A stretch of 64,000 nucleotides of DNA from Bryobacterales bacterium (GCA_020846745.1 JADLDI010000142.1:37611-101610); one strand, 5' to 3'; shown: positions 1-9,009, counted from the first letter of the stretch. Notes: generated from the sequence alone by a model not told the origin. Made by a program: numbers and translations.

Positions 1-553
1 CGTTGTTCCAGGCCGCCAAATCGTCGTTGTCGTTCAGGTGGTTTGGATCGGCGGCGTTGTCGGTGCGGAGTGTTTCTCGGGTTACCGGCGAGTTAAGCAG
101 ATTAAAGTCAGTGATTCGGTAAGGAGGTTGCTGATCGTTATCCCCTGCGAAGATGTAACGGCCGTTCACCTGAGCGTTTGAGAAGTTCACCAATTGTTCG
201 AGAATGCTGGTTACTTCAAGGCTAAGGGTCTTGCGGGCATTTTTGTCGCTACCGTCTGTTGCGCCCTGCGCGCCCAATGACAGGACACGATCCAGAGCCG
301 TCAGCGCGGCGCCCAAAGTCTGTTCTGCCGTGTCCACTTCCGTCTTCACGATCTCCAGGTTGGTCTTGCTTTGCTGCACCGACGACAACTCGCTTCGTGT
401 GCCTAACAGAAACGCTACGTCGTCCGGCGAGTCAGAAACCGTGTTCAGCCGTTTGCCGGATGAGATCTCCCGCTGAGCCTTTGCCATGCGGGCCGAAACC
501 CGGTCCAGATTGCTCAGAAACGATTCAGATTGCGGATCGATACCACGTAGCAT
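1..553 (-). CDS. flgL: Flagellar hook-filament junction protein FlgL (N-terminal part, runs off the window)
   Basis: This is the N-terminal 184 codons of a flagellin-superfamily protein; the gene continues beyond the left edge. The ATG at 553 follows a very purine-rich AGGAGGAGG (556-564). The start reads MLRGIDPQSESFLSNLDRVS and continues with the flagellin-type signature SSGKRLNTVSDSPDDVA near residues 32-48. FlgL (HAP3) joins the hook to the filament and is exported by the flagellar type III apparatus. It is the last visible gene of a flgM-flgN-flgK-flgL operon, 44 bp behind flgK. A flagellin is the alternative, but the position after flgK makes FlgL much more likely. Confidence 0.88.
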   Translation of the reverse strand, partial: MLRGIDPQSESFLSNLDRVSARMAKAQREISSGKRLNTVSDSPDDVAFLLGTRSELSSVQQSKTNLEIVKTEVDTAEQTLGAALTALDRVLSLGAQGATDGSDKNARKTLSLEVTSILEQLVNFSNAQVNGRYIFAGDNDQQPPYRITDFNLLNSPVTRETLRTDNAADPNHLNDNDDLAAWNN

Positions 554-597
554 TTCCTCCTCCTACGCCTCCTCTTGTGCCTCCCCTATGCCCACCC

Positions 598-1932
598 CTA
601 TCGCAGCAGATTGATGGTCGTTTCCGTCAGCGAATTCAATATCCGAACCACCTCGGCGGTGGCTTGGTATCCCCGTTGGAATGCCATCAGATTAGCCGCT
701 TCTTCGTCGAGCGAGACGCCTTGCGCATCCTGCCGCAAGGTCTTTGCTTGTGACAGCAGCAACTGTTGCGTGTTCTCTTCATCGCGCGACTGCTCGAGTT
801 CTCCGCCTACGTCCGATGCGATTCGGCCATAAGCCTGGCTGAATGTAAGCGTCCCGATTGTCTTCGCCGTTCCCAGCGCCGCAAGGCTCAGGGCGTTGCC
901 GTTTCCGCCCGGTGCTCCCGCGCTGGCCGCTGCCACATCGTCGGTGGTGAAAGCCGAATTCACGGTTAGCGTTCCGCCGGAAATCTGGAACAAATCCCGG
1001 GCGGGCGTGGCGCCATTCTTGTCGAGCCCGGCGGCTAATGAGGAATTCACCTGCCCTGCGAACGCGGTGGCGAGGTCAGAGAGTCCGGTTCGCAGGTCCT
1101 GAACCTGCTGCCGCACTTCCAGCACGCCTTTAATTTCGCCGCTCTGGAATTGATTGCCGATATCGTCGGTCCCGCTCATCACCTTGCCGGTGGAATCGAC
1201 AGAAAGCGCGTTCAACGTCTTGCCGATCACGAGCGGTGTCTGCCCGCCCAGGCTGATCTGCAGCGTGTCGTCCTCCCGGCGGATCACGTCAAAATCCGCC
1301 AGGGCGGCCAGTTCTTCCATGGACTGATGTACCTGCGCGTCGAGACCCGCATCTGAGGCCGAGGCGGACCGCTGTTGCACTTTCGCGTTGTAATCCTGAA
1401 TTTGTGCCCCGATGCGGTTGATCGCCGATACCTTGTCTTTCAGTTGACCAAGCGCATTGGCGTCCGCGCTGCCGAGCGAGCTGTCGGCGAAGCGGAACTG
1501 ATTCGCCAGGTCTTGCGCGCGGTCGATCACGCTTCGCCGCGTCGCATTGTCGTTCGGGTTCACACTCAACAGCGAGAACCCTTCAAAAAACTTGTCCAAG
1601 GCAGCCCCGATACCGGTATTTCCCGATATGTCGAAAACCGGTTCCACCTGCGACAGGATCTGGCTCCGCTGCGACGCTCTGCCATAGTCATGCGCCGCGT
1701 CCTGAACAGCCGTCTCGTAGCTTTCGTCCCGATACGAGATCTGGATGCCGCTCTGCAGTCCTCCCCCTAGACCACCAGGCAAGTCCAGTTGTCGAGCGAG
1801 CATTTGGAGCGACTGCTTCGCGTAGCCGGGAGTCTTTGCGTTCATGACGTTGTTGCTTGTCACGTCGATGGCACGTTGCATGGTGCGCATCGAGTCGGCA
1901 GCAACGTTTAATGCAGCCAGTAAGCTCCCCAT
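598..1932 (-). CDS. flgK: Flagellar hook-associated protein FlgK (HAP1)
   Basis: A 444-residue hook-associated protein that caps the hook and starts the hook-filament junction. The N-terminus carries the rod/hook family signature at residues 26-43 (SNNVMNAKTPGYAKQSLQ). The C-terminus ends in the family's coiled helix, with AANLMAFQRGYQATAEVVR followed by LNSLTETTINLLR. It is shorter than the enterobacterial protein (about 547 residues), so the variable central domain is reduced. The start lies 3 bp after the preceding small gene's stop, and flgL follows, so this is one transcription unit. Export is through the flagellar type III apparatus; there is no Sec signal. Confidence 0.94.
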   Translation of the reverse strand: MGSLLAALNVAADSMRTMQRAIDVTSNNVMNAKTPGYAKQSLQMLARQLDLPGGLGGGLQSGIQISYRDESYETAVQDAAHDYGRASQRSQILSQVEPVFDISGNTGIGAALDKFFEGFSLLSVNPNDNATRRSVIDRAQDLANQFRFADSSLGSADANALGQLKDKVSAINRIGAQIQDYNAKVQQRSASASDAGLDAQVHQSMEELAALADFDVIRREDDTLQISLGGQTPLVIGKTLNALSVDSTGKVMSGTDDIGNQFQSGEIKGVLEVRQQVQDLRTGLSDLATAFAGQVNSSLAAGLDKNGATPARDLFQISGGTLTVNSAFTTDDVAAASAGAPGGNGNALSLAALGTAKTIGTLTFSQAYGRIASDVGGELEQSRDEENTQQLLLSQAKTLRQDAQGVSLDEEAANLMAFQRGYQATAEVVRILNSLTETTINLLR

Positions 1933-1935
1933 CTC

Positions 1936-2175
1936 CTATGCCTCCACAAACCAGTTGCGCTCAATCATTCGCAGCCGCCCTGCCTGTTCCAGCAAGAGGT
2001 TGAGGTTGTGCAAGCGGCGGCGAAACCGGCGATTGAGCAAGATGTCCCGATTGGCTTTCACGGTAGCGGTGGCGCCTCCCAGAACGTCCGCCGCAAACAT
2101 CAGGTTCTCAGGCGTGGGGTATGCGAGCGCCTGCTCTGCTGCCTGCATCGCGCTAACCACTGATTCTGTGGTCAT
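1936..2175 (-). CDS. Small FlgN-like flagellar chaperone candidate
   Basis: A 79-residue, mostly helical protein (MTTESVVSAMQAAEQALAYP at its start) with a basic central stretch, LLNRRFRRRLHNLNLLLEQAG. Its ATG overlaps the flgM stop region (ATG at 2175, flgM stop at 2175-2177), which implies translational coupling. In flgM-flgN-flgK-flgL operons this slot is held by FlgN, the export chaperone for FlgK and FlgL. FlgN is normally about 140 residues and poorly conserved, so the role is inferred from position and helical content. A truncated FlgN or an unrelated flagellar helper would fit equally well. Confidence 0.55.
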   Translation of the reverse strand: MTTESVVSAMQAAEQALAYPTPENLMFAADVLGGATATVKANRDILLNRRFRRRLHNLNLLLEQAGRLRMIERNWFVEA

Positions 2176-2468
2176 TAGAAGTTCTTTAGGGCGTCGTCAA
2201 CGATACCCTTGCTTACCTGCATGGGGTCGACATTATAGGTGCCGGCCGCAAACGCAGCGGCCAGCGCCTGAATGCGCTCTTGCCGTTCCGGAGAGTCTGA
2301 AGAAAGCTCGCGTAGTTGTTGACTCAGCCCTGACAGGCTGATCTCGTCTGAGCCGAGCGTACTGTTGTTTGAGCCCTGGGAGTTGCCGATACCGTAGCGG
2401 GCGGCCGGCGCCGCACCTGCCGAACGGTCCAGGCCCAGACCACCGACATTGTTGTTGTCGATCTTCAT
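2175..2468 (-). CDS. flgM: Anti-sigma-28 factor FlgM
   Basis: A 97-residue protein with the FlgM layout: a disordered, Gly/Asn/Ser-rich N-terminal half and a C-terminal sigma-28 binding region. The latter has DEISLSGLSQQLRELSSD (about residues 40-57) followed by RIQALAAAFAAGTYNVDPMQVSKGIVDDAL, the family's typical end. FlgM holds FliA inactive until the hook is complete and is then exported, releasing late gene expression. The gene is first in the operon, and a sigma-28 promoter lies 22 bp upstream, so FlgM probably controls its own synthesis through FliA. Confidence 0.9.
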   Translation of the reverse strand: MKIDNNNVGGLGLDRSAGAAPAARYGIGNSQGSNNSTLGSDEISLSGLSQQLRELSSDSPERQERIQALAAAFAAGTYNVDPMQVSKGIVDDALKNF

Positions 2469-2489
2469 AGTGGCAACCTCACACGTTCT

Positions 2490-2517
2490 TTATCGGACAA
2501 ACGACGCAGAAAGTTTA
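2490..2517 (-). promoter_or_regulatory. Sigma-28 (FliA) promoter of the flgMNKL operon
   Basis: Read on the minus strand, the sequence is TAAACTTT, 12 bases, then TCCGATAA. The FliA consensus is TAAAGTTT-N11-GCCGATAA, so each box has one mismatch and the spacer is one base longer or is taken up by the G before TCCGATAA. It ends 22 bp before the flgM start, a normal leader length. The match and its place in front of flgM make the call strong. Confidence 0.8.
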
Positions 2518-2607
2518 GTTATTGTCGAAATCCGAGTACTAGAAATCCGCGTATAGTTAATGATAGCTGGGTGTGATCATCAGATCTCAGGAGGAGGCGC
2601 TGACGCC

Positions 2608-3897
2608 ATGAACAGGTTCGGAGTGTTGCTGCTTTGCGCGTTTGGAGCGAGTTCCCTCGTCGCTGCGGACGTTACTTTCTACAAAGACGTGCTTCCAGTC
2701 CTTCAAAAGAACTGCCAAGCGTGTCACCGTCCCGGCGAAGCGGCTCCGATGACTTTCATGTCCTATCAGGATACCCGCCCGTGGGCTAAGGCCATCAAGC
2801 AGGCGGTCCTGAGTCAAAAAATGCCGCCATGGTTTGCAGACCCGAGTGTTGGCAAGTTCCACAATGCCAGAATTCTGACCCCGGCCGACAAAAGCGTTCT
2901 CATCGAATGGGCTAATACCGGCGCCGCGCCAGGAGACTCCAACCAGGCGCCGGCCCCCATGACTTGGGCCGAAGGCTGGAGCGTCGGCACGCCTGACGTG
3001 ATCTACCAACTCCCCGAAGCGTATAGCGTCCCGGCTAGCGGCACCGTCGAGTATACGTATTTCATTGTTCCCACAGGCTTTACCGAAGACAAGTGGGTAA
3101 CCGCGGCAGAGGCGCGGCCTGGGACTCGTGCTCAGGTTCACCACATTATTGCTTTCGTTCGTGAGCCCGGTTCAAAGTGGATGCGAGAATATCCCGTGGG
3201 CAAAGCTTTCGTTCCTAAGAAGTCGAATGGTGAGTCCGGTGGCGGCGCGTTCCTAACCGGATATGCCCCCGGGGCTATGCCTGAGAAACTCGAGCCTGGG
3301 CAGGCCAAACTGATTAAAGCGGGATCAGACATCGTCTTTCAGATGCACTACACCGCTAACGGCAAACCCGCCTCAGACGTATCTAGGGTTGGAATTGTTT
3401 TCGCGAAAGAGGCGCCCACTCAGCGTGTCGTCACATTGGCCGCACAGGACCGCAAGTTTGTCATCCCGGCCGGCGCATCCAACCACCGTGTCGATGGCGC
3501 GATGACTCTGCACGCCGACTCGGACCTGATGGCTCTCTTCCCCCACATGCACGTTCGCGGTAAGGCGTTTGAAATGCGCGCGGTATACCCTAGCGGCGAA
3601 TCGGAGGTGCTGTTGAAAGTTCCCGCTTACGATTTCAACTGGCAACTCAGCTACCGTCTCGAGCAGCCGAAGAAACTTCCCAAAGGGACACGAATCGAAG
3701 CCACCGGCTGGTTCGATAATTCGCCAAACAACAAGTCGAATCCCGACCCCACCAAAGAGGTCCGCTGGGGCGACCAGAGCTGGGAAGAGATGATGATCGG
3801 CTTCTTCAACGTTGCCATCGACGCCAAGGCCAATCCGGCCGACCTCTTCAAGGCGCCCAAGCCAGTTGCGCCAACAGCAACCAGCGGTGGTGAATAA
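2608..3897 (+). CDS. Secreted cytochrome c / PHM-like copper monooxygenase-fold protein
   Basis: A 429-residue exported protein. The ATG at 2608 follows AGGAGGAGG (2589-2597) and opens a signal peptide (MNRFGVLLLCAFGASSLVAA). A heme-binding CQACH is at residues 36-40 in a short cytochrome domain. The C-terminal two thirds resemble the type II copper, ascorbate-dependent monooxygenase fold: an HH pair at 177-178, a further His in QMHY at 247, an HMH at 313-315 and Met in EEMM at 395-396 match the copper ligand pattern of peptidylglycine hydroxylases. Such heme-copper fusions are frequent in Acidobacteria, but their substrate is unknown. It is followed 3 bp later by a second cytochrome gene and probably works with it in the periplasm. 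Confidence 0.72.
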   Translation: MNRFGVLLLCAFGASSLVAADVTFYKDVLPVLQKNCQACHRPGEAAPMTFMSYQDTRPWAKAIKQAVLSQKMPPWFADPSVGKFHNARILTPADKSVLIEWANTGAAPGDSNQAPAPMTWAEGWSVGTPDVIYQLPEAYSVPASGTVEYTYFIVPTGFTEDKWVTAAEARPGTRAQVHHIIAFVREPGSKWMREYPVGKAFVPKKSNGESGGGAFLTGYAPGAMPEKLEPGQAKLIKAGSDIVFQMHYTANGKPASDVSRVGIVFAKEAPTQRVVTLAAQDRKFVIPAGASNHRVDGAMTLHADSDLMALFPHMHVRGKAFEMRAVYPSGESEVLLKVPAYDFNWQLSYRLEQPKKLPKGTRIEATGWFDNSPNNKSNPDPTKEVRWGDQSWEEMMIGFFNVAIDAKANPADLFKAPKPVAPTATSGGE

Positions 3898-3900
3898 AGT

Positions 3901-4584
3901 TTGGGGCGGCGGATAGTATTGGGGTTCGCTTTTGCAGCCCTTCTGTCGGCGCACGATCCTGTCACGACCAAGCTGACCTGGACTCGCGAAATCTCCCGAA
4001 TCGTTCTCGAGCGGTGCGGCCGCTGCCATCACGACGGCGGTCCGGCCCCTATGTCGCTCCTGAACTACGAAGAAGCACGGCCCTGGGCGAAAGCCATTAA
4101 GGAAGAGGTTCTGGAGCGCCGCATGCCGCCTTGGGGTGCGGTCAAGGGCTATGGACACTTCGCTAACGATTCTTCTCTGAGCCAGGAGCAGATCCATCTG
4201 ATCGCCGATTGGGTGGAAGGGGGGGCGCCTGAGGGTGACAAGAGCTACTTGCCGGTCATACCGTATCTTTGGCCGCAAGCACGGTCCGAACCATCGGGAC
4301 GCGAAGCCGTAGCCCGGGTGCTCCGGTCGGGTTTCAACGTGACGGCCCTGCGTGTCGATCAACTCGCCGAAGGCGCCTCGCTGAAGGTTGCGGCGGCATT
4401 GCCCGACGGTACTATCCTGCCGTTAGTTTGGGTGTACAACTATCGCGCAAAGTGGAAACAGACCTACGTGCTCGCCAATCCGCTGCGGTTGCCCGCAGGG
4501 ACACGGATTGAGCAGGCCCCGCCAGGCGCAGGCCGCGTAGCGTTGATCGGCGAGGTTATGGTTGCACAAACCCGATCCCGGTAA
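3901..4584 (+). CDS. Exported single-heme cytochrome c-like protein
   Basis: A 227-residue protein with an N-terminal hydrophobic signal and one heme motif, CGRCH, near residue 38. The residues around it (PMSLLNYEEARPWAKAIKEE and MPPWGA) closely parallel the cytochrome domain of the preceding gene, so the two arose from the same family. It lacks the copper domain. The start is a TTG at 3901, 3 bp after the upstream stop, so translation is probably coupled; a second TTG at 3919 is possible. The last 29 bp overlap the convergent gene ending at 4556. A membrane-facing or periplasmic electron carrier is likely; its partner is not known. Confidence 0.65.
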   Translation: MGRRIVLGFAFAALLSAHDPVTTKLTWTREISRIVLERCGRCHHDGGPAPMSLLNYEEARPWAKAIKEEVLERRMPPWGAVKGYGHFANDSSLSQEQIHLIADWVEGGAPEGDKSYLPVIPYLWPQARSEPSGREAVARVLRSGFNVTALRVDQLAEGASLKVAAALPDGTILPLVWVYNYRAKWKQTYVLANPLRLPAGTRIEQAPPGAGRVALIGEVMVAQTRSR

Positions 4585-6409
4585 GGATTAGCGCCAGTTC
4601 GCGGTTATCCCCAGGGGCTTGGAACGTCTTATCCGCAACAACCGTGACGGTTACCGGCGCTGACCCCGCCGGCGCAAAGGGCCGTTGGGATTGCAACGTG
4701 TACAAGCCGGGACCTGGATACGATTGCGTTGCCAACGTCTCACCATTGGCTGAAAGAGTGATCAACCGGGCGGGCGACTGATCGACAATCCGAAATGTAA
4801 CCGCGATAGGCAACGGCTTGGCGGGTGCCTTTAGCAGCGCGGCAATGCGGCTGCCGGTCCATCGCCACGAACCGCCTTCCAACCCGTAAACCCCTGACAA
4901 CAGTTGAGATTCAGCCTGTGGTGCACTCATCGGCAGGTACGAAAGCTCGGGCATTCGCGCGGTGACGGTCGAGATCGTCACCTCGTCTGCCGGCTTGTCG
5001 GAAATCCCGAATGCGCACAAGCCGTTTTGCGCCGAGCTATACGCGGAGCAGGAATCCATCGAAAGTATCCGTAGCGGGATCGATGGCCGGATCGTGTGCC
5101 GTTCCAGCACGGTCAGTTGGCCTCCCCCGGTCCTGTAGTCGGTCGGGAAAAATGCCAGTTTCGAATCGATCAGCAGATCGCCCGCACGAAGCGCCTCTCC
5201 TCGGTGCATTGGCATCGCCCCGTGCGACTCGGCATAGAACCGTAACCCCCACTCGGCGTTTACCCAGGTCCGCTTGGTCTCAATCTGGTCGGCGATGGAA
5301 GCGATCACACGGCGGTAGCCGTCCCAATGCTGATAGTTGGCCGCCGCCAGCGCCAGGCCGAGAGCGAGATGTGTACCGAACCCGAGCGCCAGCAGCCAGG
5401 TTCGTTTCGCAAATCTCTCCACTGCCAGAACCGCCACCGGCAGCGCGATCGGGAGCAGATACCGGGCGGACCCGGCGAAGAAGATCACCAGCGCGGATCC
5501 GAAGAAGATCAGGATCCACGAATTGCGTCGACTGTTGTAAAGTGTCGCCACCCCCAGGCCGAACGGTATCCAGAACAGGGGGGATGAATCGAACCAGGCC
5601 GCGAGCGCAGCCGCGGGAATCGCAATCCACGAAATCGGCGCGAGCAAAGGCGGCGCCATCCAGCCGAGATGCGTGGTAAGCGCGGCGAAGTTCCTGATTT
5701 TATTAGTGATCGACTGCAGGTTGTAATTCTGGAAATAGCCTGTGAGAACAGCCGCCGGCATCGCTCCCGTGGACAATCGCTCGAAGCATTGGTACCCCGC
5801 AATGGTCAGTACCGGGGTGAGGATTACAAGCCACTTCGCCCCGAGGGGAGTTCGTTTCGCAAAAAGCCGCCAAGCCAGGATCGGCGTGAGGACGACAGCT
5901 TGGTAGGCGGTCAGAGAGGCAAGTATCATGCACAAAGCGCTTAAAACGAGACGATCCGACTCGAAAAGCGCCAGTGCCGTGAGAAACGAAGCCAAATGCG
6001 GAAGGTCCGATTCAAATGACGTCCCATTAATCAGGAATGCAGGCGTTGCAATAAACAGCAATGTTGCCCACATCGGCCGAGAAGACATCCGACGTGCCAT
6101 CGAGTAGGCTGCCAACACCGCCACAATCGAAAACGGCAGGTACGCCAGATGGAACGTCGCCTCACGCACTTCGCGAAACGAAGCCAATAACGCCCCCAGG
6201 TACACGCCGTTGAGTGGCGGGTGAGGATACCCCCGCATATCGACATCGATACCAGCGGATAAGTGCCGGAAGTGTGTCGGATGGAGCGGCTCGATTTGGG
6301 CGTGCTGGGCAACGGCGAGGTAATAGGCGTCGTCGCCCTGGATGGGGTGATTCAGAAACGGCAGCCGTACCAGCAGTACAGCCAGAATGAGGAGAAGGCG
6401 TTCGCGCAA
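4556..6409 (-). CDS. GT39/ArnT-like polytopic membrane glycosyltransferase candidate
   Basis: A 617-residue protein with an N-terminal membrane segment followed by LPFLNHPIQGDDAYYLAVAQ (about residues 16-35). An acidic pair after the first helix is typical of lipid-phosphate-sugar glycosyltransferases of the GT-C fold (GT39/ArnT/PMT type). About ten further hydrophobic segments follow to residue 370. The C-terminal 250 residues are soluble and beta-rich. The family transfers a sugar from a polyprenyl-phosphate donor to a protein or lipid on the outer face of the inner membrane; donor and acceptor cannot be read here. It converges on the cytochrome gene with a 29-bp overlap. Confidence in the fold is good, in the substrate nil. 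Confidence 0.65.
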   Translation of the reverse strand: MRERLLLILAVLLVRLPFLNHPIQGDDAYYLAVAQHAQIEPLHPTHFRHLSAGIDVDMRGYPHPPLNGVYLGALLASFREVREATFHLAYLPFSIVAVLAAYSMARRMSSRPMWATLLFIATPAFLINGTSFESDLPHLASFLTALALFESDRLVLSALCMILASLTAYQAVVLTPILAWRLFAKRTPLGAKWLVILTPVLTIAGYQCFERLSTGAMPAAVLTGYFQNYNLQSITNKIRNFAALTTHLGWMAPPLLAPISWIAIPAAALAAWFDSSPLFWIPFGLGVATLYNSRRNSWILIFFGSALVIFFAGSARYLLPIALPVAVLAVERFAKRTWLLALGFGTHLALGLALAAANYQHWDGYRRVIASIADQIETKRTWVNAEWGLRFYAESHGAMPMHRGEALRAGDLLIDSKLAFFPTDYRTGGGQLTVLERHTIRPSIPLRILSMDSCSAYSSAQNGLCAFGISDKPADEVTISTVTARMPELSYLPMSAPQAESQLLSGVYGLEGGSWRWTGSRIAALLKAPAKPLPIAVTFRIVDQSPARLITLSANGETLATQSYPGPGLYTLQSQRPFAPAGSAPVTVTVVADKTFQAPGDNRELALILTGIGFVQP

Positions 6410-6430
6410 GGGCGGAAACGCCTATTGTAG

Positions 6431-6673
6431 CTATTCGCCGGAATCCGCGCCGCCTAGAATGACACCCGCCTTCACGAGTTCATCCACCATCTGTTTGGAA
6501 AATCCAGGCAACCGCTCGACATCATCCCAACTCTTCAGCGGTCGGTTCTTGCGGACCGTCTCTGCATTATCGGGCCCCATGTGTGGCAACTGTTGAAGTT
6601 GTTCAGGAGTAGCCGTGTTGAGGTCAAGTGCGTCGGTGCGAGATTCCACGAGCGTATGAGGAACGAACCTCAC
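6431..6673 (-). CDS. Small helix-hairpin-helix protein (ComEA-like domain)
   Basis: An 80-residue protein made almost wholly of a tandem HhH unit: LDLNTATPEQLQQLPHMGPD (residues 17-36) and then DDVERLPGFSKQMVDELVKAG. The LNTA..EQL..LPG pattern is that of the ComEA DNA-binding domain. No signal peptide or membrane anchor is present, so it is not a complete ComEA; a cytoplasmic DNA- or protein-binding role is likely. It lies 21 bp upstream of the membrane glycosyltransferase and in the same direction, but no shared function is apparent. Confidence 0.6.
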   Translation of the reverse strand: MRFVPHTLVESRTDALDLNTATPEQLQQLPHMGPDNAETVRKNRPLKSWDDVERLPGFSKQMVDELVKAGVILGGADSGE

Positions 6674-6785
6674 AGGCTGTTACGAAGGGAACAATCGCGA
6701 ATTGAGGCTTGCGCAAAGCCGAGAATAAATTTATCTTAATAAATACAGGCTGCGTCGGGCTGACAGCGGCCATTCCTGGATCTAT

Positions 6786-8345
6786 ATGCCAACCTCCACA
6801 ACCGAGAAACCCACCATAGGTGTACTCGATCCCAGTTCGGGAAATTTCTTCAAATATGACGGGCCGGCCGGGACCGTCGTCTTCCTGGTGGCACTCCCGC
6901 TTTGCCTGGGCATCGCCCTGGCATCGGGAGCGCCTCTATTTGCCGGCATCATCGCCGGCTCGATCGGCGGCATCGTAATCGCCGCCTTATCCGGGTCGCA
7001 GGTGAGCGTCAGCGGACCGGCGGCGGGCCTGACGGTGATCGTAGCCTCAGCCATCCAAAGCCTCGGGTCGTACAAGGCGTTCCTCACGGCGGTAGCGCTA
7101 GGGGGGCTGCTGCAGATCGTGCTCGGGCTGCTGCGCCTCGGCATCATTGCGGATTACGTCCCCAATTCCGTCATTCGCGGGATGCTGGCGGCCATCGGGC
7201 TGGTGATCATTCTGAAGCAGATTCCGCACGCCCTCGGCCGCGATAAGGACTTCGAGGGTGACTTTGCCTTCTTTGAAAAAGGCCAGAGCAACACGTTGAC
7301 CGATATTGTGGAAAGCGTGATGTCGGCAAGCCCGGGCGCGATCGTCATTACGCTGCTCAGCCTGGCGGTGCTGATCTTTTGGGACGATCTGGCCAAGAGG
7401 GCGGGTAAGCTGATGCAGTTCGTACCGGCGCCGCTGGTAGTGGTTGTTCTCGGCATTGCGCTGAACCAGGGGTTCGCCGCATTCCTGCCAGGGTTTCATC
7501 TGAAAGACCCGGAGCACATGGTGGCGCTGCCGGTAGCCCAGTCCGCGGAGCAATTCCTCGGTCAGTTCATGTCGCCGGATTTAAGCGTCCTGGGGAACCA
7601 GCAGGTGTGGATCGTTGCGATAACGCTGGCGCTGGTGGCAAGCCTGGAAACGCTTTTGTCACTTGAGGCAGCGGACCGGTTGGATCCGTTCAAGCGCATC
7701 TCACCGCCTAACCGCGAACTGTTCGCGCAAGGCGTGGGCAATTTCCTGAGCGGCTCAATCGGCGGCCTGCCGATCACAAGCGTCGTGGTGCGCACATCGG
7801 CAAACGTCTATGCCGGCGCACGCACCTGGATGTCGTCGTTCATCCACGGTGTACTGCTGTTTGGGTCCGCACTGCTGATCCCGTCGGTCCTGAACCTGAC
7901 GCCATTGGCTTGTCTGGCGGCTATCCTGATCGTAATCGGATTCAAGCTCACGAAGCCCGCACTGTACAAGCTCATGTACCGATCGGGTTGGGCGCAGTTC
8001 CTGCCGTTTATAATTACCGTTTTGGCGATCGTGTTCACAGACCTGTTAAAGGGCGTCGTGATTGGGCTGGTGATCGGATTATTCTTTGTGATCCGCACCA
8101 ATCACCATACTGCGATCACTGTGGTGAACCAGGACAACTACTACCTCATGCGTCTCAATAAGGATGCATCGTTTGTGAACAAAAGTGAGTTGCGGACGAA
8201 GCTGCGCAAGATTCCGGTGAACTCGCATCTGATCATCGACGGAAGCAAGGCCCTGTATATCGATCACGACATTCACGACGTAATCGAAGACTTCCGCAAA
8301 CTGGCCCCGTATAAGAACATCACGCTCGAAAGCAAACATCTCTAA
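6786..8345 (+). CDS. SulP-family anion transporter with short C-terminal STAS-like region
   Basis: A 519-residue transporter. The membrane domain has the SulP signature elements: KYDGPAGTVVFLVALPLCLG near the start, GSQVSVSGPAAGLTVI (residues 76-91) and GGLPITSVVVRTSANVYAGA around 323-342. A C-terminal cytosolic STAS-like region covers about residues 430-519. SulP members move sulfate, bicarbonate or other anions. The next gene, 13 bp downstream, is a beta-carbonic anhydrase; this pairing points to bicarbonate. The pair is a likely two-gene operon for inorganic carbon or pH handling. The STAS region is somewhat degenerate, so regulatory nucleotide binding is doubtful. Confidence 0.88.
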   Translation: MPTSTTEKPTIGVLDPSSGNFFKYDGPAGTVVFLVALPLCLGIALASGAPLFAGIIAGSIGGIVIAALSGSQVSVSGPAAGLTVIVASAIQSLGSYKAFLTAVALGGLLQIVLGLLRLGIIADYVPNSVIRGMLAAIGLVIILKQIPHALGRDKDFEGDFAFFEKGQSNTLTDIVESVMSASPGAIVITLLSLAVLIFWDDLAKRAGKLMQFVPAPLVVVVLGIALNQGFAAFLPGFHLKDPEHMVALPVAQSAEQFLGQFMSPDLSVLGNQQVWIVAITLALVASLETLLSLEAADRLDPFKRISPPNRELFAQGVGNFLSGSIGGLPITSVVVRTSANVYAGARTWMSSFIHGVLLFGSALLIPSVLNLTPLACLAAILIVIGFKLTKPALYKLMYRSGWAQFLPFIITVLAIVFTDLLKGVVIGLVIGLFFVIRTNHHTAITVVNQDNYYLMRLNKDASFVNKSELRTKLRKIPVNSHLIIDGSKALYIDHDIHDVIEDFRKLAPYKNITLESKHL

Positions 8346-8358
8346 AGGGAGACACGAA

Positions 8359-9009
8359 ATGGACTCGCACAAGAAGCTACTGCTGGGCAACAAAGCGTGG
8401 GTGGAAGAGAAACTCGGCGTGAATCCCCGCTTTTTCGAAGATTCCGCCACGGTGCAAAGGCCCGAGTTCATGTGGATCGGCTGCTCGGATTCGCGTGTTC
8501 CGGCCGAGGATGTAACCGGAGCTGAGGCGGGTGAGCTATTCGTCCACCGGAATATTGCGAATCTGGTGGTCCACACCGACTTCAATATGCTGAGCGTGCT
8601 GCAGTATGCGGTGGAAGTGCTGAAAGTGAAGCACGTGATCGTCTGCGGGCATTACAACTGCGGCGGTGTTCGCAATGCGATGACACGCTATGACTTGGGG
8701 CTTATCAACAAGTGGCTCCGGCACATTAAGGATGTGTACCGGATGAATAAACGGGAACTCGAGTCGATTGCCGATGAGCAGTTGCGTTGGGACCGGCTTG
8801 TCGAGATGAACGTGACCGAGCAGGTGCAGAACCTGGCGCAGACGTCAATCATCCAGAAAGCGTGGCACGCGGAACAGCGCCCGATCGTCCACGGGTGGGT
8901 CTACGATCTACGCACCGGGTATGTGAAAGAGATTGCCTGCATGCACCCCAACTCGCAGTTGGATGATATCTACATGTTCGACTTCGAACCAGATAAATCC
9001 GGGCGCTAA
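8359..9009 (+). CDS. Beta-class carbonic anhydrase
   Basis: A 216-residue enzyme interconverting CO2 and bicarbonate. The zinc site is complete: Cys42-x-Asp44-x-Arg46 (CSDSR) and His98-x2-Cys101 (HYNCGG). The length is typical of clade B cytoplasmic enzymes. It starts 13 bp after the SulP transporter with GGGAGA upstream of its ATG, so the two are co-transcribed. The likely purpose is to hydrate CO2 or dehydrate bicarbonate at the transporter. Its 3' end overlaps the convergent CPBP protease gene by 4 bp. Confidence 0.95.
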   Translation: MDSHKKLLLGNKAWVEEKLGVNPRFFEDSATVQRPEFMWIGCSDSRVPAEDVTGAEAGELFVHRNIANLVVHTDFNMLSVLQYAVEVLKVKHVIVCGHYNCGGVRNAMTRYDLGLINKWLRHIKDVYRMNKRELESIADEQLRWDRLVEMNVTEQVQNLAQTSIIQKAWHAEQRPIVHGWVYDLRTGYVKEIACMHPNSQLDDIYMFDFEPDKSGR

